The notes beneath the pieces are model-generated. The model worked only from the letters and a program-made list of their open reading frames with translations. It ran no database searches and was not told where the DNA came from. Below, one piece after another: positions 7,774 to 14,861 of a stretch of DNA of 20,341 bases (its first letter is position 1; each line of letters begins with the position of its first letter). The position numbers and the translations under genes are program-made. The stretch is from Syntrophaceae bacterium UBA5619 (lineage in GTDB: Bacteria; Desulfobacterota; Syntrophia; Syntrophales; UBA5619): assembly GCA_002424545.1 (NCBI GenBank), contig DIKL01000014.1:1903-22243 (forward strand), given 5' to 3'.

Positions 7774-8316
7774 CTAAACGCCGTATGGGAGCTTGGAGGC
7801 CATCATCTTCCTCCGGTCAATCTTGCGCCCGTCGACAATGAACGTTCCATCGCCAACCGCGTGAACCATGCGCCTCTCCTTGCGTGCGGTATCGATGCAG
7901 GCGGCAACTGCCTCTAACACGACGATGTTGTGCTTCTTGACGATGTCGATGACCTTGCACTCTATGTTGGCGAGACATTCCTTGATCAACGGCGACGTGA
8001 CGAATTTGCCCTGCACGGGTGTGAGCTTGAACTTGGCAAACTTGTCTGTGTCTGCCCCGGAGCACGTCCCTATACCGACCACCTTATCCAGCATGTCAAC
8101 CGTGGGAATGGCAATGACGCACTCCCTATTCTTTCGCAACGCCGCGAAAGAGTGATTCCATTCACCCGTGGTGATGGCAAATACCGGAGTGAAATCCAAC
8201 ACCATGGTCCAGGAGATCGTCATGATGTTGTCTTTCTGCCCATCATGGGTCGTCACGAGAACAACAGGTCCTGATTCCATCAGGGTAAAGACCTTGCTCC
8301 GTTTCAACTGACGCAT
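7774..8316 (-). CDS. Flavin reductase-like FMN-binding domain protein
   Basis: A 180-residue protein of the flavin reductase/FMN-binding split-barrel family. The FMN-binding region is recognised from the N-terminal stretch GPVVLVTTHDGQKDNIMTIS and the following TGEWNHSFAALRKNREC segment; the late part LEAVAACIDTARK fits the usual barrel strand. Relatives use FMN and NAD(P)H to supply reduced flavin or act as small flavoprotein oxidoreductases. The partner and substrate are not evident. The start ATG has GAGGAG 8 nt upstream. It is the only gene of its cassette and lies 56 nt before attC site 2. It neighbours a second flavin-dependent reductase in the next cassette; the two arrived as separate cassettes, so functional pairing is not implied. 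Confidence 0.85.
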   Translation of the reverse strand: MRQLKRSKVFTLMESGPVVLVTTHDGQKDNIMTISWTMVLDFTPVFAITTGEWNHSFAALRKNRECVIAIPTVDMLDKVVGIGTCSGADTDKFAKFKLTPVQGKFVTSPLIKECLANIECKVIDIVKKHNIVVLEAVAACIDTARKERRMVHAVGDGTFIVDGRKIDRRKMMASKLPYGV

Positions 8317-8382
8317 AAGAACTCCTCGTAATATTCCTTTGTCTGATCGTTAGGTTAAGCTCGTATCTCGATGTCATTAAGG

Positions 8383-8457
8383 CATCCAACCGGCGGGTGT
8401 AATCGGTGCGGAGCACACACAGTGTGCGCAGCATCCGCGTTGACACTCTGGTTAGCC
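8383..8457 (-). repeat. attC site 3 (75 bp), 3' end of the FMN reductase cassette
   Basis: On the minus strand R'' is GGCTAAC (8457-8451) and R' is GTTGGAT (8389-8383), which fits GTTRRRY. The centre contains GCGGA ... TCCGC enclosing GCGCACAC-TGT-GTGTGTGC, a long hairpin with a four-base bulge. The stop codon of the upstream gene ends only 2 nt before R''. The flavin reductase cassette thus spans 7667-8388 (722 bp). Confidence 0.8.
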
Positions 8458-8458
8458 G

Positions 8459-9145
8459 TCATGATTCCTGCCATGGCATTGGCATCGGATCGGTAACCTT
8501 GCCGGAGGCCATTCGCACACCTAACGCAAAGGCGCGTTTACAATCGTCGGGGAAGACTTTGGTATGACGCTGCCGCTTTGCGTTCTTATCAAAAGCCTCT
8601 GCCTCGTACTTGTCGTAATCGCTGTACTGCAGAGTGTCGGATGATAGAAGCAACTCGCATGCGCCAAAATGCATCCCCAGTGTCATCTGCGTCATAGCGA
8701 ACATCCGGTCATAGCCGATACGTTGGAGGATCTGATCAGGAGCATTCATGGTGTAGATCATGGCTGTGTTGATGCGTCGAGGAAAGAGCGAGCGCCCGCC
8801 CTTGGAATATTTTAAGTATGGGAAGCACAGTCGCTCGAGGAAAGCACGCGTGGCAGCGGATTCGGCACCATAATAGACAGGCGAGCCAATGATCAGGGCA
8901 TCGGCCTGCTTTACACGATCCAGCACCGGGGTCAGATCATCCTGTACCGAGCATACCCCATCCTTCTTTCGGCTCAGGCGCTTGCACGAGAAACAGCTGA
9001 TGCAGCCAGAAAACTTAAGATCGTATAGTTGGACCAGTTCGATTTCCGCGCCGGTTGAGTGAGCGCCTTGCAGGGCATTATTCAACAAAGTGACAGTATT
9101 CCATTTCTTCTTCCGTGGACTGCCGTTGAACGCCATCACCTTCAT
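8459..9145 (-). CDS. NADPH-dependent FMN reductase / iron-sulfur flavoprotein-like oxidoreductase
   Basis: A 228-residue flavodoxin-like protein. It begins with the FMN phosphate-binding loop KVMAFNGSPRKKKWNT and contains the second FMN contact region ADALIIGSPVYYG. Cysteines C48, C51 and C54 (CISCFSC) plus C65 form a compact cluster like that of the iron-sulfur flavoprotein (Isf) group, where such cysteines hold a 4Fe-4S cluster; the last spacing (10 residues) is somewhat longer than I expect, so cluster binding is probable rather than proven. Isf-like proteins move electrons or reduce oxygen species and xenobiotics in anaerobes. GGGAGG precedes the ATG. It is the sole gene of an 837-bp cassette (8389-9225). 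Confidence 0.85.
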   Translation of the reverse strand: MKVMAFNGSPRKKKWNTVTLLNNALQGAHSTGAEIELVQLYDLKFSGCISCFSCKRLSRKKDGVCSVQDDLTPVLDRVKQADALIIGSPVYYGAESAATRAFLERLCFPYLKYSKGGRSLFPRRINTAMIYTMNAPDQILQRIGYDRMFAMTQMTLGMHFGACELLLSSDTLQYSDYDKYEAEAFDKNAKRQRHTKVFPDDCKRAFALGVRMASGKVTDPMPMPWQES

Positions 9146-9488
9146 TGCCTACCTCCCTCCGTTGTCAAAGACACTGGTATCATTCATTGTATGGCAAGAA
9201 TCATAATTGCATATTTCTTGGCTAATCGCGGCACTTGACGTAGGCAGCGCCGCGATTCATGCCGCCGCGCAAGCGGAGGCATGAACAAAAAGGTGAGCCA
9301 GAGGTGAGAGCCGTTTTCTCGCCGATTGGCTCCAGCGCTGGGTTAGGCTATAAATTTGGCTTTATATTCACTGTCTTTTTCGGTCCAGGCAGTTAAAGAA
9401 TCAGAGCGGTGAAGACAGCAGACGGTAAAACGGAACAGTAAATTTTTCAGTACAAGCCGTCGGCTATCGATGAACATAACAAATGCCA
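9146..9488. other. Non-coding stretch between two cassette genes
   Basis: From right to left on the minus strand this 343-bp gap holds a 140-bp tail after the 64-residue ORF (9349-9488), attC site 4 (9220-9348), and the 74-bp leader of the FMN reductase gene. The tail contains one stray core-like GTTATGT (minus strand, 9480-9474) without a partner. The leader has a possible TACAAT -10 box on the minus strand but no convincing -35. No gene was seen on either strand. Confidence 0.6.
9220..9348 (-). repeat. attC site 4 (129 bp, long type, altered core), 3' end of the SnoaL cassette
   Basis: On the minus strand R'' is GCCTAAC (9348-9342). The best R' is ATTAGCC (9226-9220), a GTTRRRY-type core whose first G is A. 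The assignment rests on TTAGCC being the exact complement of GGCTAA in R'' of attC site 3, as expected for the two ends of one cassette. The interior contains a strong 13-position stem, TTCATGCC-T-CCGC / GCGG-C-GGCATGAA, with one mismatch. At 129 bp it is in the long, VCR-like size class. GTCAAGT at 9239-9233 is a weaker alternative R'. Confidence 0.65.
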
Positions 9489-9683
9489 TTATACTACCGG
9501 TACGACGATTTCTTCCGGCGGTATCCAGACGGCCTTGCCATTCCGCCAGACAGCAATGGGATTCCCCCGTCGCTTATGCTCGGCCAGGGCCTCGGCAACT
9601 GCCTCTTTCAACGCCATTTCGGCTTTTACCTTCAAAGGAAGATCGCGTACATCTTCCCTGCTTTTTCGCGTCTGTTTTTTCAT
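9489..9683 (-). CDS. 64-residue hypothetical protein
   Basis: The protein is short and two-part: a basic, Ala/Glu/Lys-rich amphipathic helix region (residues about 15-40, KAEMALKEAVAEALAEHKRR) followed by a beta-hairpin-like segment GNPIAVWRNGKAVWIPPEEI. The pattern of a helix followed by a WR(N/D)GK turn recurs, as I remember it, in small uncharacterised bacterial proteins. I do not know a function; an antitoxin-like or nucleic-acid-binding role is speculation. The start ATG overlaps the stop of the tiny ORF before it (TAATG) and has AAAGGAG about 9 nt upstream. It is the last gene of the SnoaL cassette. Confidence 0.6.
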   Translation of the reverse strand: MKKQTRKSREDVRDLPLKVKAEMALKEAVAEALAEHKRRGNPIAVWRNGKAVWIPPEEIVVPVV

Positions 9684-9742
9684 TACCTGGAACTCCTTTC
9701 AATCATTGCATACAGTTTATCATCATAGTCAGGAATTCCCAT
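9683..9742 (-). CDS. 19-residue mini-ORF between two small cassette genes
   Basis: MGIPDYDDKLYAMIERSSR follows a plausible ribosome site (GAGGTG, 6 nt before ATG), and its TAA overlaps the next ATG as TAATG. It is in the same frame as the 59-residue ORF upstream: that ORF ends with TAG, then five sense codons lead into this ATG. It may therefore be a short coupling peptide, or the tail of an 84-residue protein interrupted by an amber codon. No homology is claimed. Confidence 0.35.
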   Translation of the reverse strand: MGIPDYDDKLYAMIERSSR

Positions 9743-9757
9743 ACCATCACCTCTATT

Positions 9758-9937
9758 CTAAGCTTCATCTAACCCACAGGATTCAGAAAGCTCATCGAGA
9801 AACTCAGGTTTTAGATATGCAACCCCTCGAGACTCTGCGACTTCCAGCAACTCGGCATGGATGGATTCTCGCCAAGCATTGCGTGGGCGTCTGTAAGGCG
9901 GGATACGGACTCGCAGGCTCTGCCGTCGTTTTGCCAT
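9758..9937 (-). CDS. 59-residue hypothetical basic protein, possibly RusA-like N-terminus
   Basis: A small ORF reads MAKRRQSLRVRIPPYRRPR at the start and ends LSESCGLDEA. It has AGAGG 5 nt before the ATG and starts 27 nt after the SnoaL stop. The first half is strongly basic with the pattern RIPPYRRPRNAWR, which recalls the start of RusA-like Holliday-junction resolvase relatives (beta strand plus IPPYxxPRNxWR); the acidic core of such enzymes is absent, so no resolvase activity is expected from this piece. It could be a truncated relic or an independent small DNA-binding protein. The next 19-residue ORF continues in frame after a single TAG. Confidence 0.5.
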   Translation of the reverse strand: MAKRRQSLRVRIPPYRRPRNAWRESIHAELLEVAESRGVAYLKPEFLDELSESCGLDEA

Positions 9938-9964
9938 GTCATCCTCTTGCGAACATGAGTGCGG

Positions 9965-10348
9965 TCAACTGATGTCTTTGATCCTGGAGATTAATCCGCC
10001 CAAAAACTCATACTCCGAACGGCCAGACAATTCCAAGACTTGGCCCTTCTTTAGCCCATTTGGAAGATCGTTGGCCACGACCGCACGGAACCCGATGGAT
10101 GCGATGGCCTTTGTTCCAGTGGTTTCGAAAGACAGAATGTCCTGATGTCGTTCGGAGAACAGCGACAAGGTTTGCTCCGCAAGCGCCTTGAATTCGATGA
10201 TGCCGCTTGTGCTTGCATTTTCAATGCCGCCGGAGATGTTCTTGAACTCGACATCGGGATGAACCGTAAAGAGCATTTCAGCAATGTCCATGCGGTTGTA
10301 TGCGTCGATGTATTGCTCAACCAGCGCTCGCATTTCAACGGCATTCAC
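9965..10348 (-). CDS. SnoaL/NTF2-like alpha+beta barrel protein
   Basis: A 127-residue protein with the SnoaL-like pattern: an N-terminal helix (MRALVEQYIDAYNRMD), the HPDVEFKNISGG strand, a helix FKALAEQTLSLF and a long beta sheet up to SEYEFLGGLISRIKDIS. NTF2-fold proteins bind small hydrophobic ligands or act as isomerases, cyclases or hydrolases; this one cannot be assigned a substrate. The GTG at 10348 was chosen because GGAG lies 8 nt upstream; the open frame continues upstream only into attC site 5. It is the first gene of an 1150-bp cassette (9226-10375). SnoaL-fold proteins are a recurrent product of environmental integron cassettes. Confidence 0.78.
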   Translation of the reverse strand: MNAVEMRALVEQYIDAYNRMDIAEMLFTVHPDVEFKNISGGIENASTSGIIEFKALAEQTLSLFSERHQDILSFETTGTKAIASIGFRAVVANDLPNGLKKGQVLELSGRSEYEFLGGLISRIKDIS

Positions 10349-10369
10349 CTGCGCCCTCCAGGGTATGCG

Positions 10370-10429
10370 GCATAACAATGCGCCTCACTTTCAGCTCGGC
10401 GCGACGTAAAATGCATGCGTTGGTTGGGC
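10370..10429 (-). repeat. attC site 5 (60 bp), 3' end of the restriction-enzyme gene
   Basis: On the minus strand R'' is GCCCAAC (10429-10423) and R' is GTTATGC (10376-10370). The inner boxes CCAACGC and GCGCATTG are near-complementary, and GCGCC / GGCGC forms a central stem. The restriction-methylation gene stops 10 nt before R''. Length and layout are those of a classical 59-60 bp element. Confidence 0.85.
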
Positions 10430-10439
10430 GGTGTCATCA

Positions 10440-13382
10440 TCAGTTTTGACCTTCTACGATTCTGATTTCCTCTTCAGTCAGGCCATACAGTTCGTACACC
10501 AAACAGTCAATCTCCGAGATGGACGCATCGATCTGACGTTGAACCGCACCACGTTGGATTTCAGACTTTACGGATCCAAAGGCGGCGTAGAGCGAGAGCA
10601 TGGCAACTGCAAGTTCTGAAAGTCGTGTGTGTATATGCGCGTGCTGCGCATTTGGCGTTGACATGTCCACCACCGGCAGGCATTCTAGTTCATTTGTGCC
10701 CACGTTATTATTTGTACTCGTCAAGCGGAATCGCCATTGGAACAATGCGGAATTGAACAGGGCCAACAAGTACTCAAGTGTATGGCTGGCATTTTCCGCC
10801 AACACGACAGAATTGGTAGAATCCGCGAAATAGCAAGGTGGATCCATGATGGTGGCCACCACACGAAGACTATCATCCACTCCTGTAATGCGTTGCGTTG
10901 CTATTCTTCGACGCTGTACCACTGGGCGCGACGCATTCTCTAATAGAAAACGTTTCTCGTCGAACCATTCCGAATGTCCCTGATGTAGGTGCTGTTTCAG
11001 ACCGTATTGCCGTATTTCAACGCCCTTGAGAAGACGCGAGTGCTTTGGATTGGTCGTGATGAATTTGCGAAAGATGGTTTGGTTGATTTCTCCTCGTGTC
11101 ACCACAAAATCAGAAATTTCGCCAAGTCGTCTTACGCCCTCTATGGCGTACAGTTTCTTGCAGAAATTCCAAGAGTCTTGATCCACCAATGGGACAGGCA
11201 AGTTCACAGGATCGAGAATAAGCAACTCATCTAAACCGAGCAAGCACTTTTTGTGTTCATCACTAAACGAATTCCACGGATAGGTTCGCACGGTGATTTG
11301 CCCCTGGTCACTCTCTTGGACACGTCGCGATGCAGAGAGGACGACTGTCGATAGTTTTGCGTCAATAAAAACACGCCGATTACGGTTATCCTTCTGAGGA
11401 AAGCAATCGGCTTCAACATGGTCAAAAGTTTCAAAGAATGAACGCCGGGTAGGTGCACAACTGATATCACCCAGAAGCGCGAGGGGAACAATCATCCCGA
11501 ATCGCCCACCGGGGCGAACAAGATGTTTTGATCGTACTATGAAGAAACGAAATAAATTGAGTTTTCCGCCGAGTCCGTGGAGGTAATCGTCGTTCGCACG
11601 CACGTATTCGGCAAGCGCCGAATGCGGCCAGGAAGCATTGCCTCGCTCCTTTTCGAGCACATCATACGGCGGATTGCCGATGATACTGTCAAATCCCCCC
11701 ACTTTCATGGCGTCGGGAAATTCACGCGACCAGTCAAACGCGTTGACGCGCTTTATAATCTCAGAGTCTGCAAGCAATTTGCCTATGAAGTAATCGGGAC
11801 CGATTAGTGAATTTCCGCATTTGATATTGTCTGATAGGTTCGGCAATGCGCGTTCGTGGAAGAGGGTCATCTGCTGGGAGAGGGAGGCGTCGTTTTCGCC
11901 TTCGAGGGCCTTCAGCAGTAACGAGAGCTTGGTGGTTTCAACTGCCTGTCGGTCAATGTCCACGCCGTAGATGTGCGTAGTGAGGATGCGTTTGCGTTCA
12001 GCAATGGCGAGACGGGTTTCACCTTTGGCGTTTTGATAGACGGCCTTGGTGTGTTTTTTGGAGAGATTGGACTGATACCATTTCAGGCAATGATCGAGTA
12101 GAAACTGATAGGCGCCGAGGAGGAAGGAGCCGCTGCCGCATGCCATGTCGAGCACGCGGAAGGGAGGTATGTTTTTGCCGCCGGCGAGATCGGTGGGGCT
12201 TTTGCCTTCAATTTGTTTGCCGATGGTGTTGTGGACGATGTAGTTCACGATATAGGCGGGGGTGTAGTACACGCCGCCGGCCTTGCGCACTTCGGGTTTT
12301 TCCTCGACTTTGGCCTGATGTCCGGCGGTCAGGCGGATGACTTTGCCGAGGAAGCGTTCATACACCGTGCCGAGGATTTCTACCGGCAGGACGCCGAAGT
12401 GGTACGGGCTGCCATGCTCGAAGTAGAGACTTTGGAGAATGGGCTTGAGGGCCTTGTCGTCCACGGCCAGACGCAGCGTGAGCGTGTCCGGCGCATCCGA
12501 GACGCCGGGTTCTTTCTGAAAGTGAAACAGGCCGGAGTTGTATTTCTCATCAGCGTTGCGGCACAATACTCTCATAAAACGGTCGTAGATGTCCGGCCGT
12601 TCGCAAAGTTTGAGAAGTTGCCCGTCAGGCTCCAGTCCGCGATCCTCGGCCATCCGCAGGAAGATAATCCGGTCAATGATCCGTTGAACGGCGGCGTTGA
12701 GATCGTCTGCCGACAAATCGTTGTTGCGCAGGGCGAGGTTTCGTGCCAGTACATCGCGCCAGCCTTCGATATCCTTCAGAAACTCACTGTCAACCTCGGA
12801 GGTTCCACGCTTGCGCTTGGAGGCGGCATACTGGTCGAACGTCCCAGACCAGACGGCCTCGCGCGAGAACACATCCCAAATCTCCCGCCAACGGTCAGGA
12901 TACTCGGTGAACCCAAAATACTGGATACGGGCATGGCTGGCCTTGTCGCTGGGTCGCGGGCGAGAGGCGCAATCGTACACGCCCAGTTCATCGAAGTCGG
13001 TCAGAATGGACAGAGCAAGTTTGGCGCTAAAGCCGTAGCGGCGAAGTTGATAGGCCGGTGCGGGATCGGCGCTGATATTGACGCCGCACTTCTTGGCTTC
13101 GACGTAGAACTTCGGCAACGTGCCGACGCGGAAGGTGTAGTCGGGCGCTTTCTGTTGGCCTTCCACATCCAGACTGTCTTCGGGGATGACTTCGCGATAT
13201 TGGGGTGCGGTCATGGAGAAGTTGTGCACGTCCCAACCAAGGGCCTCGAAAAAAGGGTCTATGAGCGATTGACGGACATGGTCTTCTTTGACTCCAGGGG
13301 CGAGGAAAGACTGCTGGTTCGTAGCGAAATAGTGACACAGCTTTGCAACTTCATCTTTGCCTTGGTCGAAGGTCTTACTCAT
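10440..13382 (-). CDS. Type IIG restriction endonuclease-methyltransferase fusion (Eco57I-like)
   Basis: A 980-residue single-chain restriction-modification enzyme. The N-terminal nuclease carries a PD-(D/E)xK-type site, D81 followed by E95-A-K97 (KFYVEAKK). A helical connector spans about 200-360. The gamma-class N6-adenine methyltransferase has motif I DMACGSGSF at 412-420 and catalytic motif IV NPPY at 570-573. The last roughly 250 residues look like a TaqI-type target recognition domain. Such enzymes methylate one strand of an asymmetric site and cut at a distance; no separate specificity or methylase gene is needed and none is seen. All key motifs are intact and the frame is open, so it looks functional. 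It ends at attC site 5. Its composition is more AT-rich than the chromosome. The start ATG is at 13382, with no strong ribosome site immediately upstream. A BREX PglX was considered and judged less likely. Confidence 0.88.
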   Translation of the reverse strand: MSKTFDQGKDEVAKLCHYFATNQQSFLAPGVKEDHVRQSLIDPFFEALGWDVHNFSMTAPQYREVIPEDSLDVEGQQKAPDYTFRVGTLPKFYVEAKKCGVNISADPAPAYQLRRYGFSAKLALSILTDFDELGVYDCASRPRPSDKASHARIQYFGFTEYPDRWREIWDVFSREAVWSGTFDQYAASKRKRGTSEVDSEFLKDIEGWRDVLARNLALRNNDLSADDLNAAVQRIIDRIIFLRMAEDRGLEPDGQLLKLCERPDIYDRFMRVLCRNADEKYNSGLFHFQKEPGVSDAPDTLTLRLAVDDKALKPILQSLYFEHGSPYHFGVLPVEILGTVYERFLGKVIRLTAGHQAKVEEKPEVRKAGGVYYTPAYIVNYIVHNTIGKQIEGKSPTDLAGGKNIPPFRVLDMACGSGSFLLGAYQFLLDHCLKWYQSNLSKKHTKAVYQNAKGETRLAIAERKRILTTHIYGVDIDRQAVETTKLSLLLKALEGENDASLSQQMTLFHERALPNLSDNIKCGNSLIGPDYFIGKLLADSEIIKRVNAFDWSREFPDAMKVGGFDSIIGNPPYDVLEKERGNASWPHSALAEYVRANDDYLHGLGGKLNLFRFFIVRSKHLVRPGGRFGMIVPLALLGDISCAPTRRSFFETFDHVEADCFPQKDNRNRRVFIDAKLSTVVLSASRRVQESDQGQITVRTYPWNSFSDEHKKCLLGLDELLILDPVNLPVPLVDQDSWNFCKKLYAIEGVRRLGEISDFVVTRGEINQTIFRKFITTNPKHSRLLKGVEIRQYGLKQHLHQGHSEWFDEKRFLLENASRPVVQRRRIATQRITGVDDSLRVVATIMDPPCYFADSTNSVVLAENASHTLEYLLALFNSALFQWRFRLTSTNNNVGTNELECLPVVDMSTPNAQHAHIHTRLSELAVAMLSLYAAFGSVKSEIQRGAVQRQIDASISEIDCLVYELYGLTEEEIRIVEGQN

Positions 13383-13754
13383 AGGCTATCAATCCTCGTT
13401 CCGATTATCGGCATTCTGACACCCTATGGGGCGAGATGATCAGCACCCCCTTGGGTGTGGGTGATGCAATTCATTGCAGCTCCCGTGACAAGAAAGGGTG
13501 CGGAGCCGCCGCAGGCGGTGCGAACATAGTTAAGGCTGCCGAATGGCGGCTTTTTGTTACAGCCCTTAATGTTTTACGATTGTGCAAGATATTGACATAA
13601 GAAATGATCTCAGTCAAACAAAAACCGTGAAGACCGTATTGGATATTACAATATCGCAGGCGATAATAGAAAGTGAGGTTCTTGGATCAGGTCAGGGATG
13701 TCCCCCGGAAAAGGCGTTACTCCATTCGCAGCGAGCAGGTCGACAAAGATTGGA
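13383..13754. other. Intergenic region at the proximal edge of the cassette array
   Basis: These 372 bp separate the tup operon from the restriction gene. They contain a GC-rich inverted repeat GCCGCC-GCA-GGCGGT (about 13506-13520), a short stem followed by T5 on the plus strand (about 13548-13565), TTGAC ... GTCAA (about 13594-13618), and a palindrome GATATT-AC-AATATC (about 13652-13665). A possible minus-strand promoter for the restriction gene is TTGACT-N17-CAATAT, with a poor -10. No attC, no attI that I can recognise, and no integrase fragment was seen. Confidence 0.5.
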
Positions 13755-14861
13755 TCAAGCGGACGTAATGCGCGGGATGACGTGGACGGCCGTCGCCTTG
13801 AACGAGGCCGTAACGCTTTTTCCTTCCTCCAGACGGAGCTCTTCGAGGGACTGGCGCGTCACATAAGCGGTCAGCTCGAAGCCGCAATCGACGCGGACCC
13901 GGTGAAAGAGACCGAGCGGTGTGATCGTTCGGATCGTTCCGGGAAAGGCGTTCCGGGCGCTTGTTCCGGGCGGCGGGGCGTTCACGGAGAGGGTCACATG
14001 CTCCGGCCGGATGCAGCAGAGGACCCCCTCGCCCATCCGGACATGACCCACCGCCTCGATCTCGCCCCCTTCCACGGCGGCGGTAAACGCCCCGTCGGAG
14101 ATCCGCACAACCCGTCCCGGAAGAACCGTTTCCACCCCGACGAACAAGGCAACAAATCCGTCCGCCGGCCGGTTCATCACCTCGGCCGCCGGGCCGATCT
14201 GGGCGATCCGCCCTCCGTTGACAACCGCGAGCCGGTCGCCCAAGCGCAGGGCCTCCGTCTGGTCGTGGGTCGAGGCGACCGCCGTCGTGTGCGTCTCACG
14301 GAGGATCCGTTCGAGATCGCCGGTCAGCGCCTCCCGCGTCGGCGGGTCGAGCGAAGAGAAGGGCTCGTCGAGAAAAACGATCTCCGGTTTGGTGACAAAG
14401 GCCCGGGCGAGGCTGGTCCGTTGCGCCTCCCCGCCGGAGAGTTTCCGGGCGGAGCGCTTCGTAAGATGGCCGACGCCGAAACGTTCGAGGTATTCGGGTA
14501 CGGTTCGCCCGATCTCATCCCGCCCCACGCCGCGGATCTTAAGCCCCGCGGCGACGTTTTCGAATACGGTTGTGTCAAACAAAAGGGGTTCCTGGAAGAC
14601 CATCGCGATGTGGCGGCGGTAGTCAAATCCGCCGTCGGCAATCGGCGCCCCCCGGAACAGAATTTTCCCCTGCGCGAATTTCAGCAGGCCGGCCAGCGTC
14701 AGCAATAGCGTGGACTTCCCCGCGCCGTTCGGACCGATCAGGACGAGGACCTGTCCCTGAAACACGCTCAAGGCCGGGATGTCGAGGACCGTCGCGCCCC
14801 CCCGGCGGACCAGGAGATCCTCGGCCTGCAGCAGAATGTTCGGATCGCCGACCGGATTCAT
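13755..14861 (-). CDS. tupC: Tungstate ABC transporter ATP-binding protein
   Basis: A 368-residue ABC ATPase with Walker A GPNGAGKST (43-51), Q-loop VFQEP (88-92), signature LSGGEAQR (141-148), Walker B IVFLDEP (161-167) and the switch histidine in STHDQTEALRLG. The C-terminal 120 residues form a TOBE-type domain, as in molybdate, tungstate and polyamine importers, which may sense the oxyanion. It powers the TupB permease. The start overlaps the tupB stop by ATGA. TupC is assigned from the TupA and TupB neighbours; alone it could equally be a ModC or PotA relative. Confidence 0.9.
   Translation of the reverse strand: MNPVGDPNILLQAEDLLVRRGGATVLDIPALSVFQGQVLVLIGPNGAGKSTLLLTLAGLLKFAQGKILFRGAPIADGGFDYRRHIAMVFQEPLLFDTTVFENVAAGLKIRGVGRDEIGRTVPEYLERFGVGHLTKRSARKLSGGEAQRTSLARAFVTKPEIVFLDEPFSSLDPPTREALTGDLERILRETHTTAVASTHDQTEALRLGDRLAVVNGGRIAQIGPAAEVMNRPADGFVALFVGVETVLPGRVVRISDGAFTAAVEGGEIEAVGHVRMGEGVLCCIRPEHVTLSVNAPPPGTSARNAFPGTIRTITPLGLFHRVRVDCGFELTAYVTRQSLEELRLEEGKSVTASFKATAVHVIPRITSA

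Noticed and set aside
8348..8354. GTTAGGT on the plus strand as an attC core
   Set aside because: A lone core-like word just upstream of the flavin reductase ribosome site, in the opposite orientation to the array, with no partner core at attC distance.
9474..9480. GTTATGT (minus strand) after the 64-residue ORF as an extra attC end
   Set aside because: Identical to the core of site 2, but no RYYYAAC partner or hairpin lies upstream within the coding sequence.
10440..13382. BREX PglX or type I HsdM
   Set aside because: An N-terminal PD-(D/E)xK site is fused to the methylase in one 980-residue chain, and no brx/pgl or hsdS/hsdR genes are nearby; type IIG fits better.
12213..13439. 408-codon plus-strand open frame opposite the restriction gene
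   Set aside because: Antisense shadow of the 980-residue enzyme, which has clear nuclease and methyltransferase motifs; the plus-strand translation has no recognisable domain.
13582..13866. 94-codon plus-strand ORF at the edge of the array
   Set aside because: No clear ribosome site, overlaps tupC antisense, and no recognisable protein features.
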